A DNA stretch of 64,000 nt from Polaromonas sp. A23 (GTDB taxonomy: Bacteria > Pseudomonadota > Gammaproteobacteria > Burkholderiales > Burkholderiaceae_C), in contig NZ_MUNO01000045.1 of the NCBI RefSeq assembly GCF_002001015.1, forward strand, positions 62,001 through 126,000, given 5' to 3'. Shown here in pieces: positions 26,034 to 33,135 of this stretch. The position numbers were made by a program, and so were the translations under genes. The notes below the pieces were generated by a model that saw only the letters and a list, made by a program, of their open reading frames with translations, was not told the origin of the DNA and searched no databases. Every line of letters starts with the position of its first letter. Position 1 is the stretch's first letter.

Positions 26034-26651
26034 GATTTGGCCATCAAGACTGGCCGCAACGCGCGAATCATGCGTTGCAATCACCAGCGTGGCGCCCTGT
26101 TGCCGGGCCGTGGCCTGCAGCAATTGCACCGCCTGCCGCGCTGCGTCATCGTCCAGGCTGGCCGTGGGTTCGTCTGCCAGGATAACCTGCGGTTTCAGCA
26201 GCACCGCACGGGCCAGTGCCACGCGCTGCGCCTGCCCGCCCGAAAGCTGCGCCGGCTTGCGCGCGGCCAGTTCCTGCACGCCCAGCGCTTTCAGCGCTTC
26301 ACGGATGCGCGCGTCGTCCTGCGGCTGCCCGGCAGCCCACTGCGCAATCGCCAGGTTGGCGTGCACCGTCAGCGCGGCGCTCAAATGAAGTTTCTGGGGC
26401 AAAAAGCCAATCGTCCGTGCACGCCACGCATCACCCGCCACTTTGCCCTGCACCTGCAGCGACTGCCCGGCGACCGTGATGTCACCGCCACCCGGGCTCA
26501 GCAAGCCAGCCGCCAGCGCCAGCCAGGTCGATTTGCCGGAGCCCGAGACTCCGCGCAGCAGCAACACGCCGCCCTGCGCGACGTCGATGTCTTCAAACCT
26601 GAGTTCAGCGCCGCCGGAATACTGGTAGGCCAATTGCCGCGTGCTGATCAC
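26001..26651 (-). CDS. ABC transporter ATPase, MacB/LolD type, zinc-linked
   Basis: 216 residues from the GTG at 26651, which overlaps the zur stop (GTGA). Walker A GVSGSGKST (about 34-42), Q-loop FLPQKLHLSA, signature LSGGQAQRVALARA (about 135-148), Walker B VILADEPTASLD and the H-loop IATHDSRV. Partner of the FtsX-like permease that follows. Coupling to the zur gene by a 4-base overlap makes zinc-responsive control likely. Confidence 0.9.
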   Translation of the reverse strand: MISTRQLAYQYSGGAELRFEDIDVAQGGVLLLRGVSGSGKSTWLALAAGLLSPGGGDITVAGQSLQVQGKVAGDAWRARTIGFLPQKLHLSAALTVHANLAIAQWAAGQPQDDARIREALKALGVQELAARKPAQLSGGQAQRVALARAVLLKPQVILADEPTASLDDDAARQAVQLLQATARQQGATLVIATHDSRVAASLDGQIGFQPLFLGRE

Positions 26652-27178
26652 CTGACTGCGCTCCGCTTGGGGTGGCCGCCGGTGCTGCCCGTCGCGCAGT
26701 CGGCACATACGCCGCGCACGGCAAAGTCCAGGCTCATGCCCTGGTAACCCAGCGCCTTGAGAGCATCAATCGCAGATTGCGCCGCCCGCTCCAGATCGCC
26801 TGCGTTGGCTTGCAGGGCACCTTCCAACGGGCTGTCGCGGTGGCAGCTTTGGCATTCAAAGTGCGGCATGGAGTGCACACTGTCGGGCATGGCCTGGTAG
26901 CGCCGCACGCGGCTGGCGTCCACCCGGCAGAGCAGCAGGCCAACTTGTGTGAGCCGGTCAATCAGGCGGTAGAGCGTGACGCGGTCCAGACCCGCGCTGT
27001 CGCCCGCATCGCCCTCGCCCGCCAGTGCCACCTGTAACTGCGCATGCGTGTAACTCGTGTCCGGATGCGCGAGCAGCCAGCCCAGCACACGACGTGCGGC
27101 AATCGTTCGCCGCAAGCCGTGCGCGGACAGCAAGGTATCTATCGGGTCTGCTTCGTTGTGGTGGAGGATGGTGGACAT
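26648..27178 (-). CDS. zur: Fur-family zinc uptake regulator (Zur)
   Basis: 176 residues from the ATG at 27178; the open frame extends 31 codons upstream across the operator and is not used. Winged-helix part about 10-90 (GLRRTIAARRVLGWLLAH, LDRVTLYRLIDRLTQVGLL), then a dimerisation part with two Cys-x-x-Cys pairs (109/112 and 158/161) for structural zinc and a His cluster at 102-113. HFECQSCH and GVCADC are typical of Zur/Fur. It heads a leftward cluster of metal-related genes and has a palindrome 40 bases upstream of its start, so autoregulation is likely. Fur or another metal sensor cannot be excluded from sequence alone. Confidence 0.85.
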   Translation of the reverse strand: MSTILHHNEADPIDTLLSAHGLRRTIAARRVLGWLLAHPDTSYTHAQLQVALAGEGDAGDSAGLDRVTLYRLIDRLTQVGLLLCRVDASRVRRYQAMPDSVHSMPHFECQSCHRDSPLEGALQANAGDLERAAQSAIDALKALGYQGMSLDFAVRGVCADCATGSTGGHPKRSAVR

Positions 27179-27217
27179 GGGATTTCGGGCGACATGCGCT
27201 GCGAGTGGCTTGATGCC

Positions 27218-27240
27218 ATAACGCAATTTGGTTGCATTAT
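27218..27240. promoter_or_regulatory. Candidate Zur operator upstream of zur
   Basis: Half-sites ATAACGCAA (27218-27226) and TTGCATTAT (27232-27240) face each other over a 5-base spacer; 8 of 9 positions are symmetric. It is AT-rich in a GC-rich context and lies 40 bases upstream of the zur ATG. Fits the palindromic, 20-odd-base operators of Fur-family regulators; assignment to Zur is inference. Confidence 0.6.
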
Positions 27241-27283
27241 CGCCGAAACCCTGGAGCCTGCGCCGACTCACATCTGTAAAAAA

Positions 27284-27787
27284 TCAGAGTGATGTTCCGG
27301 GCCCAGCGGCATGGGCGACCCGAATGCCGAACTCTTTGCGAATGTCGCGCAGGGGTATGCGCAGGTACTGCTCAAAATTGTTCCAGGGCCAACGGCTCCG
27401 TTGCCGCGCACAGCGAACCAGGGTGCGCGGAATCAGGAAGAAGACCGACTGAACTATGGAAAGCAGCACATCGATGACACGCAGCTTTTTGTAAATCTCC
27501 AGCGACTCATGGAGCTGGTACCCGCGCAAAATGCCAAAGCCGCCGGTGCTGCCGAACAGGCTGGACAACTTGACGATCGCTTCATCGTTGAGCGCGTTTC
27601 CGCACCCGTACACCACATGCACAGCGTCGTGGCAACGGAAAAACTCCTGCGCCTCCGGTGACATGCCGCGCCCCTGCGCAAGCCCCGGGTTCAAGCGGTA
27701 ATACTCGGCCACACCTTCGGCCAGCGTCTGCGGTGAGTCCTGCTGTTCAAAGGCGTGCATGTTCACCGATGAATTCGGTAGTTTCAT
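27284..27787 (-). CDS. Coq4-like protein
   Basis: 167 residues. The segment FFRCHDAVHVVYGCG contains the H-D-x-x-H motif (53-57) known from Coq4 of ubiquinone synthesis, where it binds a metal; RGYQLHESLEIYKKL follows. In this family GELALK-type alignments are weak at the ends, so I call it only Coq4-like. Start ATG at 27787, overlapping the upstream gene by 4 bases (ATGA), so translation is coupled. Its role in bacteria is not known. Confidence 0.65.
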   Translation of the reverse strand: MKLPNSSVNMHAFEQQDSPQTLAEGVAEYYRLNPGLAQGRGMSPEAQEFFRCHDAVHVVYGCGNALNDEAIVKLSSLFGSTGGFGILRGYQLHESLEIYKKLRVIDVLLSIVQSVFFLIPRTLVRCARQRSRWPWNNFEQYLRIPLRDIRKEFGIRVAHAAGPGTSL

Positions 27788-28107
27788 AGCCGGGAATCCG
27801 CATCAAATGCCATTTCCAGAATCTGAGGCTCCCCAACGGTCGCAGCGCCAAGGGCAGCAGCGTCATTGCGGGCACGCAATGCCGTTTCGCTGCTGGCATC
27901 CAGTGCCTCACGTGAGGCCCAGAGCGAAACACCCACAAACCGACCCTGCGCCCGGTCAACATAGGCCTGGTATCCGATAAAGCCCACGTGCTTCGAGAAA
28001 GCGGGCACCACCCGATCGCGGAACAAGGTGACAACTTCTTCCAACCTCTCAGGTGGCGCTTCAAAGGTTCCGATACGCGCTTGCATGCTTGTTGTCCTTT
28101 TCATCAT
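27784..28107 (-). CDS. Antibiotic-biosynthesis-monooxygenase-like (ABM fold) small protein
   Basis: 107 residues. Ferredoxin-like dimeric alpha-beta pattern: MQARIGTFEAPPERLEEVVTLFRDRVVPAF, VGFIGYQAYVDRAQGRFVGVSLWASREALDAS. That order (strand, long helix, two strands with V-x-L-W-x-S-x-E-A-L) is usual for ABM/YdhR-like proteins, which may be monooxygenases, heme enzymes or stress proteins. Function not assignable. Coupled to the Coq4-like gene. Confidence 0.6.
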   Translation of the reverse strand: MMKRTTSMQARIGTFEAPPERLEEVVTLFRDRVVPAFSKHVGFIGYQAYVDRAQGRFVGVSLWASREALDASSETALRARNDAAALGAATVGEPQILEMAFDADSRL

Positions 28108-28152
28108 AAGAGCCAGGCCTTGCCCCCGAAACGGAGGCCTGGCATGAAGGCG

Positions 28153-28614
28153 TCACACCCAACGACGCACCCGTGTTTTATAAGCCGCATAGTCCGCACC
28201 AAAGAGCGAAGACAGCATGCGCTCTTCCGGGTCAATCTGGAAGCGGTTGATGTACACCACATAAAGAAACAGGAAAACCAGCGCCGGCGGGCTGGCCAGG
28301 AAAGCCGCCCACCCCAGCAGGGTCAGCAGCAGGCCCACGTACATGGGGTTGCGCGTGAAACGATAAATACCGCCGGTCACCAGCGCCGATGAAGCGTCTG
28401 GCTTGAACGGATTGATGGTTGTTTTGGCTCGGCGGAATGAAACGATGCCGGAGATGCTGATGCCTTGACCGATAAACAGCAAAGCCAGCGCTGCGCCCAG
28501 GCGATAGCCCAGCGGTATCGGGATGAAACCAAACAAAATGGATGTGAGCCACATGAGCAGCGCAATGGCCAGCGCCACTGCCGGCGGGGGGATTTTGAGT
28601 TCGAGTGTGGTCAT
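28153..28614 (-). CDS. Isoprenylcysteine-methyltransferase-family membrane protein
   Basis: 153 residues from the ATG at 28614 (MTTLELKIPPPAV); the frame opens further upstream without a better site. Four hydrophobic helices and the ICMT/PEMT-type C-terminal signature: GGIYRFTRNPMYVGLLLTLLGWAAFL, then FLFLYVVYINRFQIDPEERMLSSLFGADYAAYKTRVRRW. These proteins are SAM-dependent membrane methyltransferases or relatives; the bacterial substrates are mostly unknown (isoprenylated lipids, phospholipids). Confidence 0.85.
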   Translation of the reverse strand: MTTLELKIPPPAVALAIALLMWLTSILFGFIPIPLGYRLGAALALLFIGQGISISGIVSFRRAKTTINPFKPDASSALVTGGIYRFTRNPMYVGLLLTLLGWAAFLASPPALVFLFLYVVYINRFQIDPEERMLSSLFGADYAAYKTRVRRWV

Positions 28615-28717
28615 GGCAGCGGGGGTGGAAAAGTCAATGGTAAAGCTCAACGGCTGCAGGCTGCGCGGACGGTCCATCAAACTTGCAGCAACCGCCGCTC
28701 TAACCGCAGGTCACGGG

Positions 28718-29080
28718 CTACATGCCCCAGGAAAAGCGGCCTGAAATTGACCTGTCTCCGATTTTCAGCACGCCGGCATCTTTTCTGACGGTGAGCGAAA
28801 AGTCTTTAGGGAGAGCCGGATCAGCAGGATTCGTGAAGCGCAGCAACAACACCTTCTGCACGGTGTCGAAGACCTCAACCTTGAGGTGTCGCAAGGGAAT
28901 CTCCGTACTTCGAACACTACCGGGCGCCGCGAAGCTGAGCCCTGCCACGACTGGCCGGCTGTCGTCGCCCACGACGATGTCCAGCAGGTAGCCTTCGGCC
29001 TCGAATGAAACGGCGCTTGTCGCATGGGCGCTAACGCTGGCGCCCAGAGCAAGGACGATTGCAATAAGGTTGGATCGCAT
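28718..29080 (-). CDS. Hypothetical secreted protein
   Basis: 120 residues with a clear signal peptide (MRSNLIAIVLALGASVSAHA, cleavage about 20). The mature part is a beta-rich stretch (YLLDIVVGDDSRPVVAGLSF, LKVEVFDTVQKVLLLRFTNP, PKDFSLTVRKDAGVLKIG). No family recognised. Probably periplasmic. It ends about 100 bases before the methyltransferase gene. Confidence 0.6.
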   Translation of the reverse strand: MRSNLIAIVLALGASVSAHATSAVSFEAEGYLLDIVVGDDSRPVVAGLSFAAPGSVRSTEIPLRHLKVEVFDTVQKVLLLRFTNPADPALPKDFSLTVRKDAGVLKIGDRSISGRFSWGM

Positions 29081-29187
29081 GGAGTTGATACCTCATGTTT
29101 GACAGGAGACACTGGTACCGGATTTTCAGGCGGCACTTTGAGATGTGAGAACTGTAGACATAGAAGACTTTATCGTGAAGCCAATCG

Positions 29188-29595
29188 TCATCTCTTGCGT
29201 CTGACGACAAAGGCACTATCGACGTGCTCAAAACCAATCGCCGGGTAATACGACATGGCTGTCGGCGCGGCCAACAAGACCAGCAAGACCTCATCCCCAA
29301 TGATCGCCTGCGTGCGCCGAATCAGCTCCCGGCCAATTCCCTTTCCTTGAAGCGCTTTGTCCACCGCCAGGTCCGACAGATAGCAGCAATAGCTGTAGTC
29401 GGTGAGCGACCGGCTTACCCCTACCAGGCGCCCGTCTTGCCACGCAGAAATAACGAGGCTCGGCGCAGCAAACATGCGCGCGATCCGGGGTAGATCAGCC
29501 GTTGGCCGCGTAATACCGGAGGCGTCGAAAACACGCGCAACCTCGACAGGATCCAGTGGGTAGTTATGACGGTACTCGATGGTGCTTTCTGACAT
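29188..29595 (-). CDS. GNAT N-acetyltransferase
   Basis: 135 residues from the ATG at 29595 (MSESTIEYRHNYPLD); the frame continues far upstream through the next gene without a start that makes sense. Acetyl-CoA loop in LSDLAVDKALQGKGIGRELI, C-terminal half AMSYYPAIGFEHVDSAFVVRR. Resembles the family of small GNATs with an N-terminal VARVFDASGITRP segment, common in accessory regions. Substrate unknown. Confidence 0.8.
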   Translation of the reverse strand: MSESTIEYRHNYPLDPVEVARVFDASGITRPTADLPRIARMFAAPSLVISAWQDGRLVGVSRSLTDYSYCCYLSDLAVDKALQGKGIGRELIRRTQAIIGDEVLLVLLAAPTAMSYYPAIGFEHVDSAFVVRRKR

Positions 29596-29626
29596 GGCGT
29601 TCTCGAAAAGACGATTGAGATGAGTG

Positions 29627-29956
29627 CTATTTTGGAGGCAACGAGTTAACAAAGCGAAGCGCTGAAGTGATGAGTTTGCGACGCATTTCATCGTCTCCAT
29701 ACACACGCGCATCGGCGCGAACCCAACCATGCATGCGTTTGCCGCGAGAAAGCATGGGCTCCACGCCTGCAATTGCAAGCGCCCAGTCGTCGTTGCCCTT
29801 GCCCAGCCGCACAAGCATTCCGTCCTCCCGCGCTCCGCAGAGCAGGTTCCCCCCAAGTAGCCATGCCCAGCCGCCAAACATGGCCTTGTTCGTGATGCCG
29901 GGTGTTGACCGGAGTTCGTCATCAACCAGCTCTTCCAATCCTTTATCTCGCGCCAT
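29627..29956 (-). CDS. TfoX/Sxy N-terminal-domain protein
   Basis: 109 residues. MARDKGLEELVDDELRSTPGITNKAMFGGWAWLLGGNLLCGAREDGMLVRLG matches the TfoX N-terminal domain, followed by GKRMHGWVRADARVYGDDEMRRKLITSALRFVNSLP. Stand-alone N-domain proteins are widespread; only the full-length Sxy/TfoX controls natural competence in gamma-proteobacteria, so no regulatory role is claimed here. Confidence 0.82.
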   Translation of the reverse strand: MARDKGLEELVDDELRSTPGITNKAMFGGWAWLLGGNLLCGAREDGMLVRLGKGNDDWALAIAGVEPMLSRGKRMHGWVRADARVYGDDEMRRKLITSALRFVNSLPPK

Positions 29957-30000
29957 AATTTTTTGACCTGTTGCGTTAGCGAAATGACACCGGCGTCGCG

Positions 30001-30558
30001 CTACGGGAGTGGAGATGCGGGCCCCTGCCCTGGCTGGCCCCGCACCACTGCGTCACGCAACGCCAGAAGCGAGCCCCTGATGGCGGAGGAGATCATGGGA
30101 TCCTGGACCATGCCTTCCTCAGTGAGATGAGCGCCGAGCAGTGGAATACTGACGGAAGCGGCCTCCACAATAACAGCGGACATTGTCTTGAGTGTTTCGC
30201 GAAGCGCCACATCGGCATGGTGAGCGCGTGGCGAAGCGTTGAGCACCGCGACATGCTTGTAAACAAAAGGCTCGAAGCCCACCAACCAGTCGAGTGTGTT
30301 CTTGATTGAACCGGTGACGCCGTGAGCGTACTCGGGGCTTGCGAACAGCAGTGCGTCTGAGGCTGCGACAGCAGCATGCAATGCACTCACCTGCGGTGGC
30401 AGCTGCGTTTCGAGATCGGGATTGAAAAGAGGCAATCCGCCCACGCCAGGAAAGACGGTGAGAGTGACTTCCGGCGGCGCCAAACGCATTGCCACGCGAA
30501 GCAGCGCGGAATTGATGGAGGCTGCACGCAGGCTGCCGGATATGCCCAAGACTCTCAT
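30001..30558 (-). CDS. NADPH-dependent FMN reductase-like flavoprotein
   Basis: 185 residues of flavodoxin-like fold. FMN phosphate loop GISGSLRAASINSALLRV at the N-terminus, then LPLFNPDLE, and the second signature LLFASPEYAHGVTGSIKNTLDWLVG. Fits the ChrR/YieF/azoreductase group that transfers electrons from NAD(P)H to quinones, azo dyes or chromate. Physiological substrate unknown. Start ATG at 30558. Confidence 0.88.
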   Translation of the reverse strand: MRVLGISGSLRAASINSALLRVAMRLAPPEVTLTVFPGVGGLPLFNPDLETQLPPQVSALHAAVAASDALLFASPEYAHGVTGSIKNTLDWLVGFEPFVYKHVAVLNASPRAHHADVALRETLKTMSAVIVEAASVSIPLLGAHLTEEGMVQDPMISSAIRGSLLALRDAVVRGQPGQGPASPLP

Positions 30559-30597
30559 GGAGCCCTACGTTCGACGTCAACGGCGCTTGGCATAGAC

Positions 30598-30626
30598 AAA
30601 AAAGACCTGCCTTTGCGGAAGAGGTC
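30598..30626 (-). terminator. Possible terminator at the end of the LOG-like gene
   Basis: GACCT and AGGTC (30604-30608 and 30622-30626) pair over an 13-base interior, followed on the minus strand by six T (complement of 30598-30603). The stem is short and overlaps the stop codon, so confidence is modest. Confidence 0.4.
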
Positions 30627-31149
30627 AGGCCGCACTTTTGACCAACCCAAGACTGCGGAGATTTGCCTCCAGTTCAGCGACAGTGCGCCAAGGAAGGATG
30701 GGGGAGTTCGCCCGCTCGTCAGGAGGATTGGACGGCAGCTCATCAGACCACCCGCCGCAACCGACCAGGGGAAGCAGCGGCCGCTTGTGGAGCCAAGCCA
30801 GGTGAACCTCCGATTTGGTGCCCGCACGGCCACCGATGACGATGCAAGCATCGCCGGCAAGAGCCATCAAGAGATTGCGGGCATCCCCCATGCCACATGG
30901 CAGAACAACAGTGGCCGGCCAATCCGGCGGAGGCATCTGATCGGGGGGCACGATGCTAAGCACCAGACCGTTTGCCTGAATTGCGCGCTCGGCAGCAACT
31001 CTGGTTGCCGGACTGCCACACCCGCTCACAACAGTGATGGCCAGTCTGGCCAGCGCTTCACCGGCCTCACCAGCGAGCTCGTAGGCGCGGGAACCGGGCT
31101 CAGCGCTGCCGAGTACACAAACTTGGGGTTTTCTGTGAGAAATAATCAT
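30625..31149 (-). CDS. LOG-family / TIGR00725-like nucleotide-binding protein
   Basis: 174 residues from the ATG at 31149. Rossmann-like: VCVLGSAEPGSRAYELAGEAGEALARLAITVVSGCGSPATRVAAERAI, then DARNLLMALAGDACIVIGGRAGTKSEVHLAW with the G-G-x-x-G-T-x-x-E motif of lysine-decarboxylase-like (LOG) nucleosidases. Cytokinin-riboside phosphohydrolase or a related nucleotide activity is possible; the P-G-G-x-G-T-x-x-E form of true LOG enzymes is here G-G-R-A-G-T-K-S-E, so the reaction is uncertain. Confidence 0.75.
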   Translation of the reverse strand: MIISHRKPQVCVLGSAEPGSRAYELAGEAGEALARLAITVVSGCGSPATRVAAERAIQANGLVLSIVPPDQMPPPDWPATVVLPCGMGDARNLLMALAGDACIVIGGRAGTKSEVHLAWLHKRPLLPLVGCGGWSDELPSNPPDERANSPILPWRTVAELEANLRSLGLVKSAA

Positions 31150-31213
31150 GGTGAAGGGGGCGGTGCGGTCTGACGAACAATGTACCCTGACGGCGCGGGC
31201 GCAGCCGCTTGCG

Positions 31214-31639
31214 TCATAGCACCTTCCTGAAAAAAGCCAAGTAATACGTGCCAACGTAGTTGTCCACTCGACTTACTTCTGTGTAGCCCTGTTTTCGGTA
31301 AAAGTCAGGGGCTTGCCATTCAAAAGTTTCGACGCCAACGTTCTTGGCGCCCAGCTCACCCGCCTGTGCTTCGGCTTCAGCGAGGAGCATGCTCCCTACG
31401 CCGCTCCGCTGGAATGCCTCTTCAACCCAAAGAAACTCGACTCGCAACCAATGCATGACGACAAGCCCCCGAATGCCGCCTATCGCGTTGCCATGCGCAT
31501 CCTTCGCGTTCAGCCAGATTGGCGTGGACTCGGGGTACTCACCGATGTGGCGGTAGTTGAATTCGCGCAGCCGCCGCCCTAGCGGCAATCCCAAACGAAC
31601 TTCTTCGTCGTCAGGTGTGTAGATCGTCGTGGATGTCAT
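31214..31639 (-). CDS. GNAT N-acetyltransferase, likely first non-attC-bounded cassette neighbour
   Basis: 141 residues. MTSTTIYTPDDEEVRLGLPLGRRLREFNYRHIGEYPES then GLVVMHWLRVEFLWVEEAFQRSGVGSMLLAEAEAQAGELGAKNVGVETFEWQAPDFYRKQGYTEVSRVDNYVG, a standard GNAT with the R-S-G-V-G acetyl-CoA loop. Substrate unknown. It starts 51 bases past a decayed attC-like site, so it may be the last cassette of the array, but no recombination site is seen at its 3' end. Confidence 0.82.
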   Translation of the reverse strand: MTSTTIYTPDDEEVRLGLPLGRRLREFNYRHIGEYPESTPIWLNAKDAHGNAIGGIRGLVVMHWLRVEFLWVEEAFQRSGVGSMLLAEAEAQAGELGAKNVGVETFEWQAPDFYRKQGYTEVSRVDNYVGTYYLAFFRKVL

Positions 31640-31689
31640 ACGGAATAACGTTCAGCGCTAGGAGATCGGTCGTTGAAAGGTATTGCGCG

Positions 31690-31774
31690 GCCTAGTGAAG
31701 ATGACCGGACCACAACCACTTGCGGCGAAGCCGCCTCCTGCAGGTTTGGGTCCGCGTCGATTGACATGTCAGGC
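31690..31774 (-). repeat. Decayed attC-like site (site 6)
   Basis: Ends are GCCTAGT (31690-31696) and GTCAGGC (31768-31774), each one or two changes from the integron core sites RYYYAAC/GTTRRRY. The interior, ACCGGACCACAACC, GCGGCGAAGCCGCC, GGGTCCGCGTCGATTGACATG, matches sites 4 and 5 closely and keeps the 85-87 base spacing. Confidence 0.75.
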
Positions 31775-31795
31775 AGCGACCCCGTGTTTCTCATA

Positions 31796-32326
31796 TTAGT
31801 AGCCCAGGCAACTCTGTTTAGTCTGGTAGTCATACGCGGCTCGACTTTCGAACTGGTGCGCGAAGGCTGCCCCAGGCGGAAGCGGGACACGGTTATACGC
31901 CCAGTCCCTTTTAACAGCGCCGGGCACCATCGGCCTTTTGGTGTTCCAACACCAATCCAGAAGCTCCTTACTTTCCCGGATCATCACGCTTGCCCCAACC
32001 TTCGGAATCAGCAGGTCAACATGCCTGTCGCTGTAGCCGAAGCAAGTCATTGCACACGCACCAACCTCTTGGATCGGAATACTCACCGGCCGAGTGAATG
32101 GTGCCGACACCTCTATCTCCACCGCCCCCGGAGAGAGATAGATGGACGCGATCCCTCGATACGATTCTGCACCGGGGTTCCGTTGGCTAATGAGCACGAT
32201 CGTATCCGCCGGCAGACGGGAGGCGCCGCCGATCTTAGATGTACCGAATGCGCCTTCTAAGTCGGAGTACGTCTTCCCGCAACCGACGAGAAGCAGAATG
32301 CCCACGAGTGCAACTACGTACCGCAT
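31796..32326 (-). CDS. Cassette gene: hypothetical lipoprotein
   Basis: 176 residues. Signal peptide with lipobox LLLVGC (Cys16), so a lipoprotein is expected in the envelope. No family recognised. The body has a beta-like part (YRGIASIYLSPGAVEIEVSAPFTRPVSIPI) and several Cys (CAMTCFG, CW). It lies between two attC-like sites, 5 bases inside site 5, and so is a gene-cassette ORF. Confidence 0.75.
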   Translation of the reverse strand: MRYVVALVGILLLVGCGKTYSDLEGAFGTSKIGGASRLPADTIVLISQRNPGAESYRGIASIYLSPGAVEIEVSAPFTRPVSIPIQEVGACAMTCFGYSDRHVDLLIPKVGASVMIRESKELLDWCWNTKRPMVPGAVKRDWAYNRVPLPPGAAFAHQFESRAAYDYQTKQSCLGY

Positions 32327-32330
32327 CGCT

Positions 32331-32417
32331 GTCTAACGTAAAAATGACCGGACCACCACCGTTCGCGGCAAAGCCGCCTCATGCAGGTGTGGGTCCGTGT
32401 CAATTGACATGTTAACG
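32331..32417 (-). repeat. attC-like site 5
   Basis: Plus-strand ends GTCTAAC (32331-32337; reverse complement GTTAGAC, an exact GTTRRRY core) and GTTAACG (32411-32417). Interior: ACCGGACCACCACCG, GCGGCAAAGCCGCC, GGGTCCGTGTCAATTGACATG. The imperfect inverted repeats can fold into the extrahelical-base hairpin used by integron integrases. 87 bases, same length as sites 1 and 4. Confidence 0.85.
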
Positions 32418-32424
32418 CTCGCCC

Positions 32425-32736
32425 TCACAACCTAGCTCCAAAGACAGCCATGGCCAAATAGGCGAGTGCTGGCACAGAAAGAGCGAACTTAAACGCGCGG
32501 CGCGGCCCCACCAGTTGAGCAAGTAAGCCGAGCGCAATGCCTCCAAGGGCAAGCCATAGGCCCACGAACGCGCCACCGAACATGGCCGTCGCGCTCTCGC
32601 TAAAGCCCGGACCCACGTTGGGTCTCGGGATGTCAGGCAGTTCGAGGCTGCGCTTGTACCCACCAACAAAGGACAGGAACGCCAAAACTCCGAACGCAAA
32701 TGACACCCAGGCTGCAACGATAGTGGCACGACGCAT
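32425..32736 (-). CDS. Cassette gene: small hypothetical membrane protein
   Basis: 103 residues with three hydrophobic helices (about 5-25, 53-75, 82-100) and a GPGFSESATAMFGGAFVGLWLALGGIALGLLAQLVGP block. No family recognised. An overlapping frame ending in the attC core was considered and rejected because it has no membrane or domain logic. Bounded by sites 5 and 4, hence a gene-cassette ORF. Confidence 0.72.
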   Translation of the reverse strand: MRRATIVAAWVSFAFGVLAFLSFVGGYKRSLELPDIPRPNVGPGFSESATAMFGGAFVGLWLALGGIALGLLAQLVGPRRAFKFALSVPALAYLAMAVFGARL

Positions 32737-32742
32737 GGTGAG

Positions 32743-32829
32743 AGTTAACGTAGAAATGACCGGACCACAACACTGTGCGGCGAAGCCGCCTTTTGCCGTT
32801 GTGGGTCCGCGTCGATTGGCATGTTAAAC
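32743..32829 (-). repeat. attC-like site 4
   Basis: Plus-strand ends AGTTAAC (32743-32749) and GTTAAAC (32823-32829; reverse complement GTTTAAC, an exact RYYYAAC core). Interior: ACCGGACCACAACAC, GCGGCGAAGCCGCC, GTTGTGGGTCCGCGTCG. 87 bases. The stop codon of the HAD-like gene lies in the core site, as at sites 1 and 2. Confidence 0.85.
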
Positions 32830-33123
32830 ATTCTCGGCCTGTGACGGATACAGATGTTTGCAAAACCGCCACTCATGGACGGGTTGGTCGTCAATGTAAA
32901 CCGTGGGCTTGGGCAGGAAGCCTTCGAAGCAATCGGTAATACCCAGCTCGAACGCCGTAGTCTTGCAGTATTCGGCACCGCCCGAACTCCATAGGTACAA
33001 AGTTGCGCCGTCTGACTTAAGCCGCCTCACTTGCGCAATCACTGCCGGCATTGGGATGCGCTTAACGCCGACAGACCGAACCATCGTGTCGTCAATATCG
33101 ACAAAAATTACTTGCTGTGTCAT
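32824..33123 (-). CDS. Cassette gene: short HAD-like phosphatase-domain protein
   Basis: 99 residues. FVDIDDTMVRS gives the HAD motif I D-x-D-x-T (Asp9, Asp11, Thr13); LYLWSSGGAEYC fits motif II (S/T); VYIDDQPVHEW resembles motif IV (acidic pair). The family normally is longer, with a cap, so this is a minimal HAD core, similar to small phosphatase-like proteins seen in integron cassettes. Substrate unknown. Confidence 0.75.
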   Translation of the reverse strand: MTQQVIFVDIDDTMVRSVGVKRIPMPAVIAQVRRLKSDGATLYLWSSGGAEYCKTTAFELGITDCFEGFLPKPTVYIDDQPVHEWRFCKHLYPSQAENV

Positions 33124-33135
33124 AGATGTTTAACA
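33124..33135 (-). other. Single core site between two cassette genes (attC lost)
   Basis: Only a core GTTTAAC on the plus strand (33128-33134; GTTAAAC on the minus) separates the pentapeptide gene stop from the HAD ATG; there is no room for a full attC. Suggests a fused cassette or a deleted site. Confidence 0.65.

Noticed and set aside
32412..32729. Alternative cassette ORF ending in the attC 5 core
   Set aside because: Its stop position fits cassette logic, but the protein is Arg/Ser/Leu-rich without a membrane or domain pattern; the overlapping frame 32425-32736 is a coherent membrane protein.
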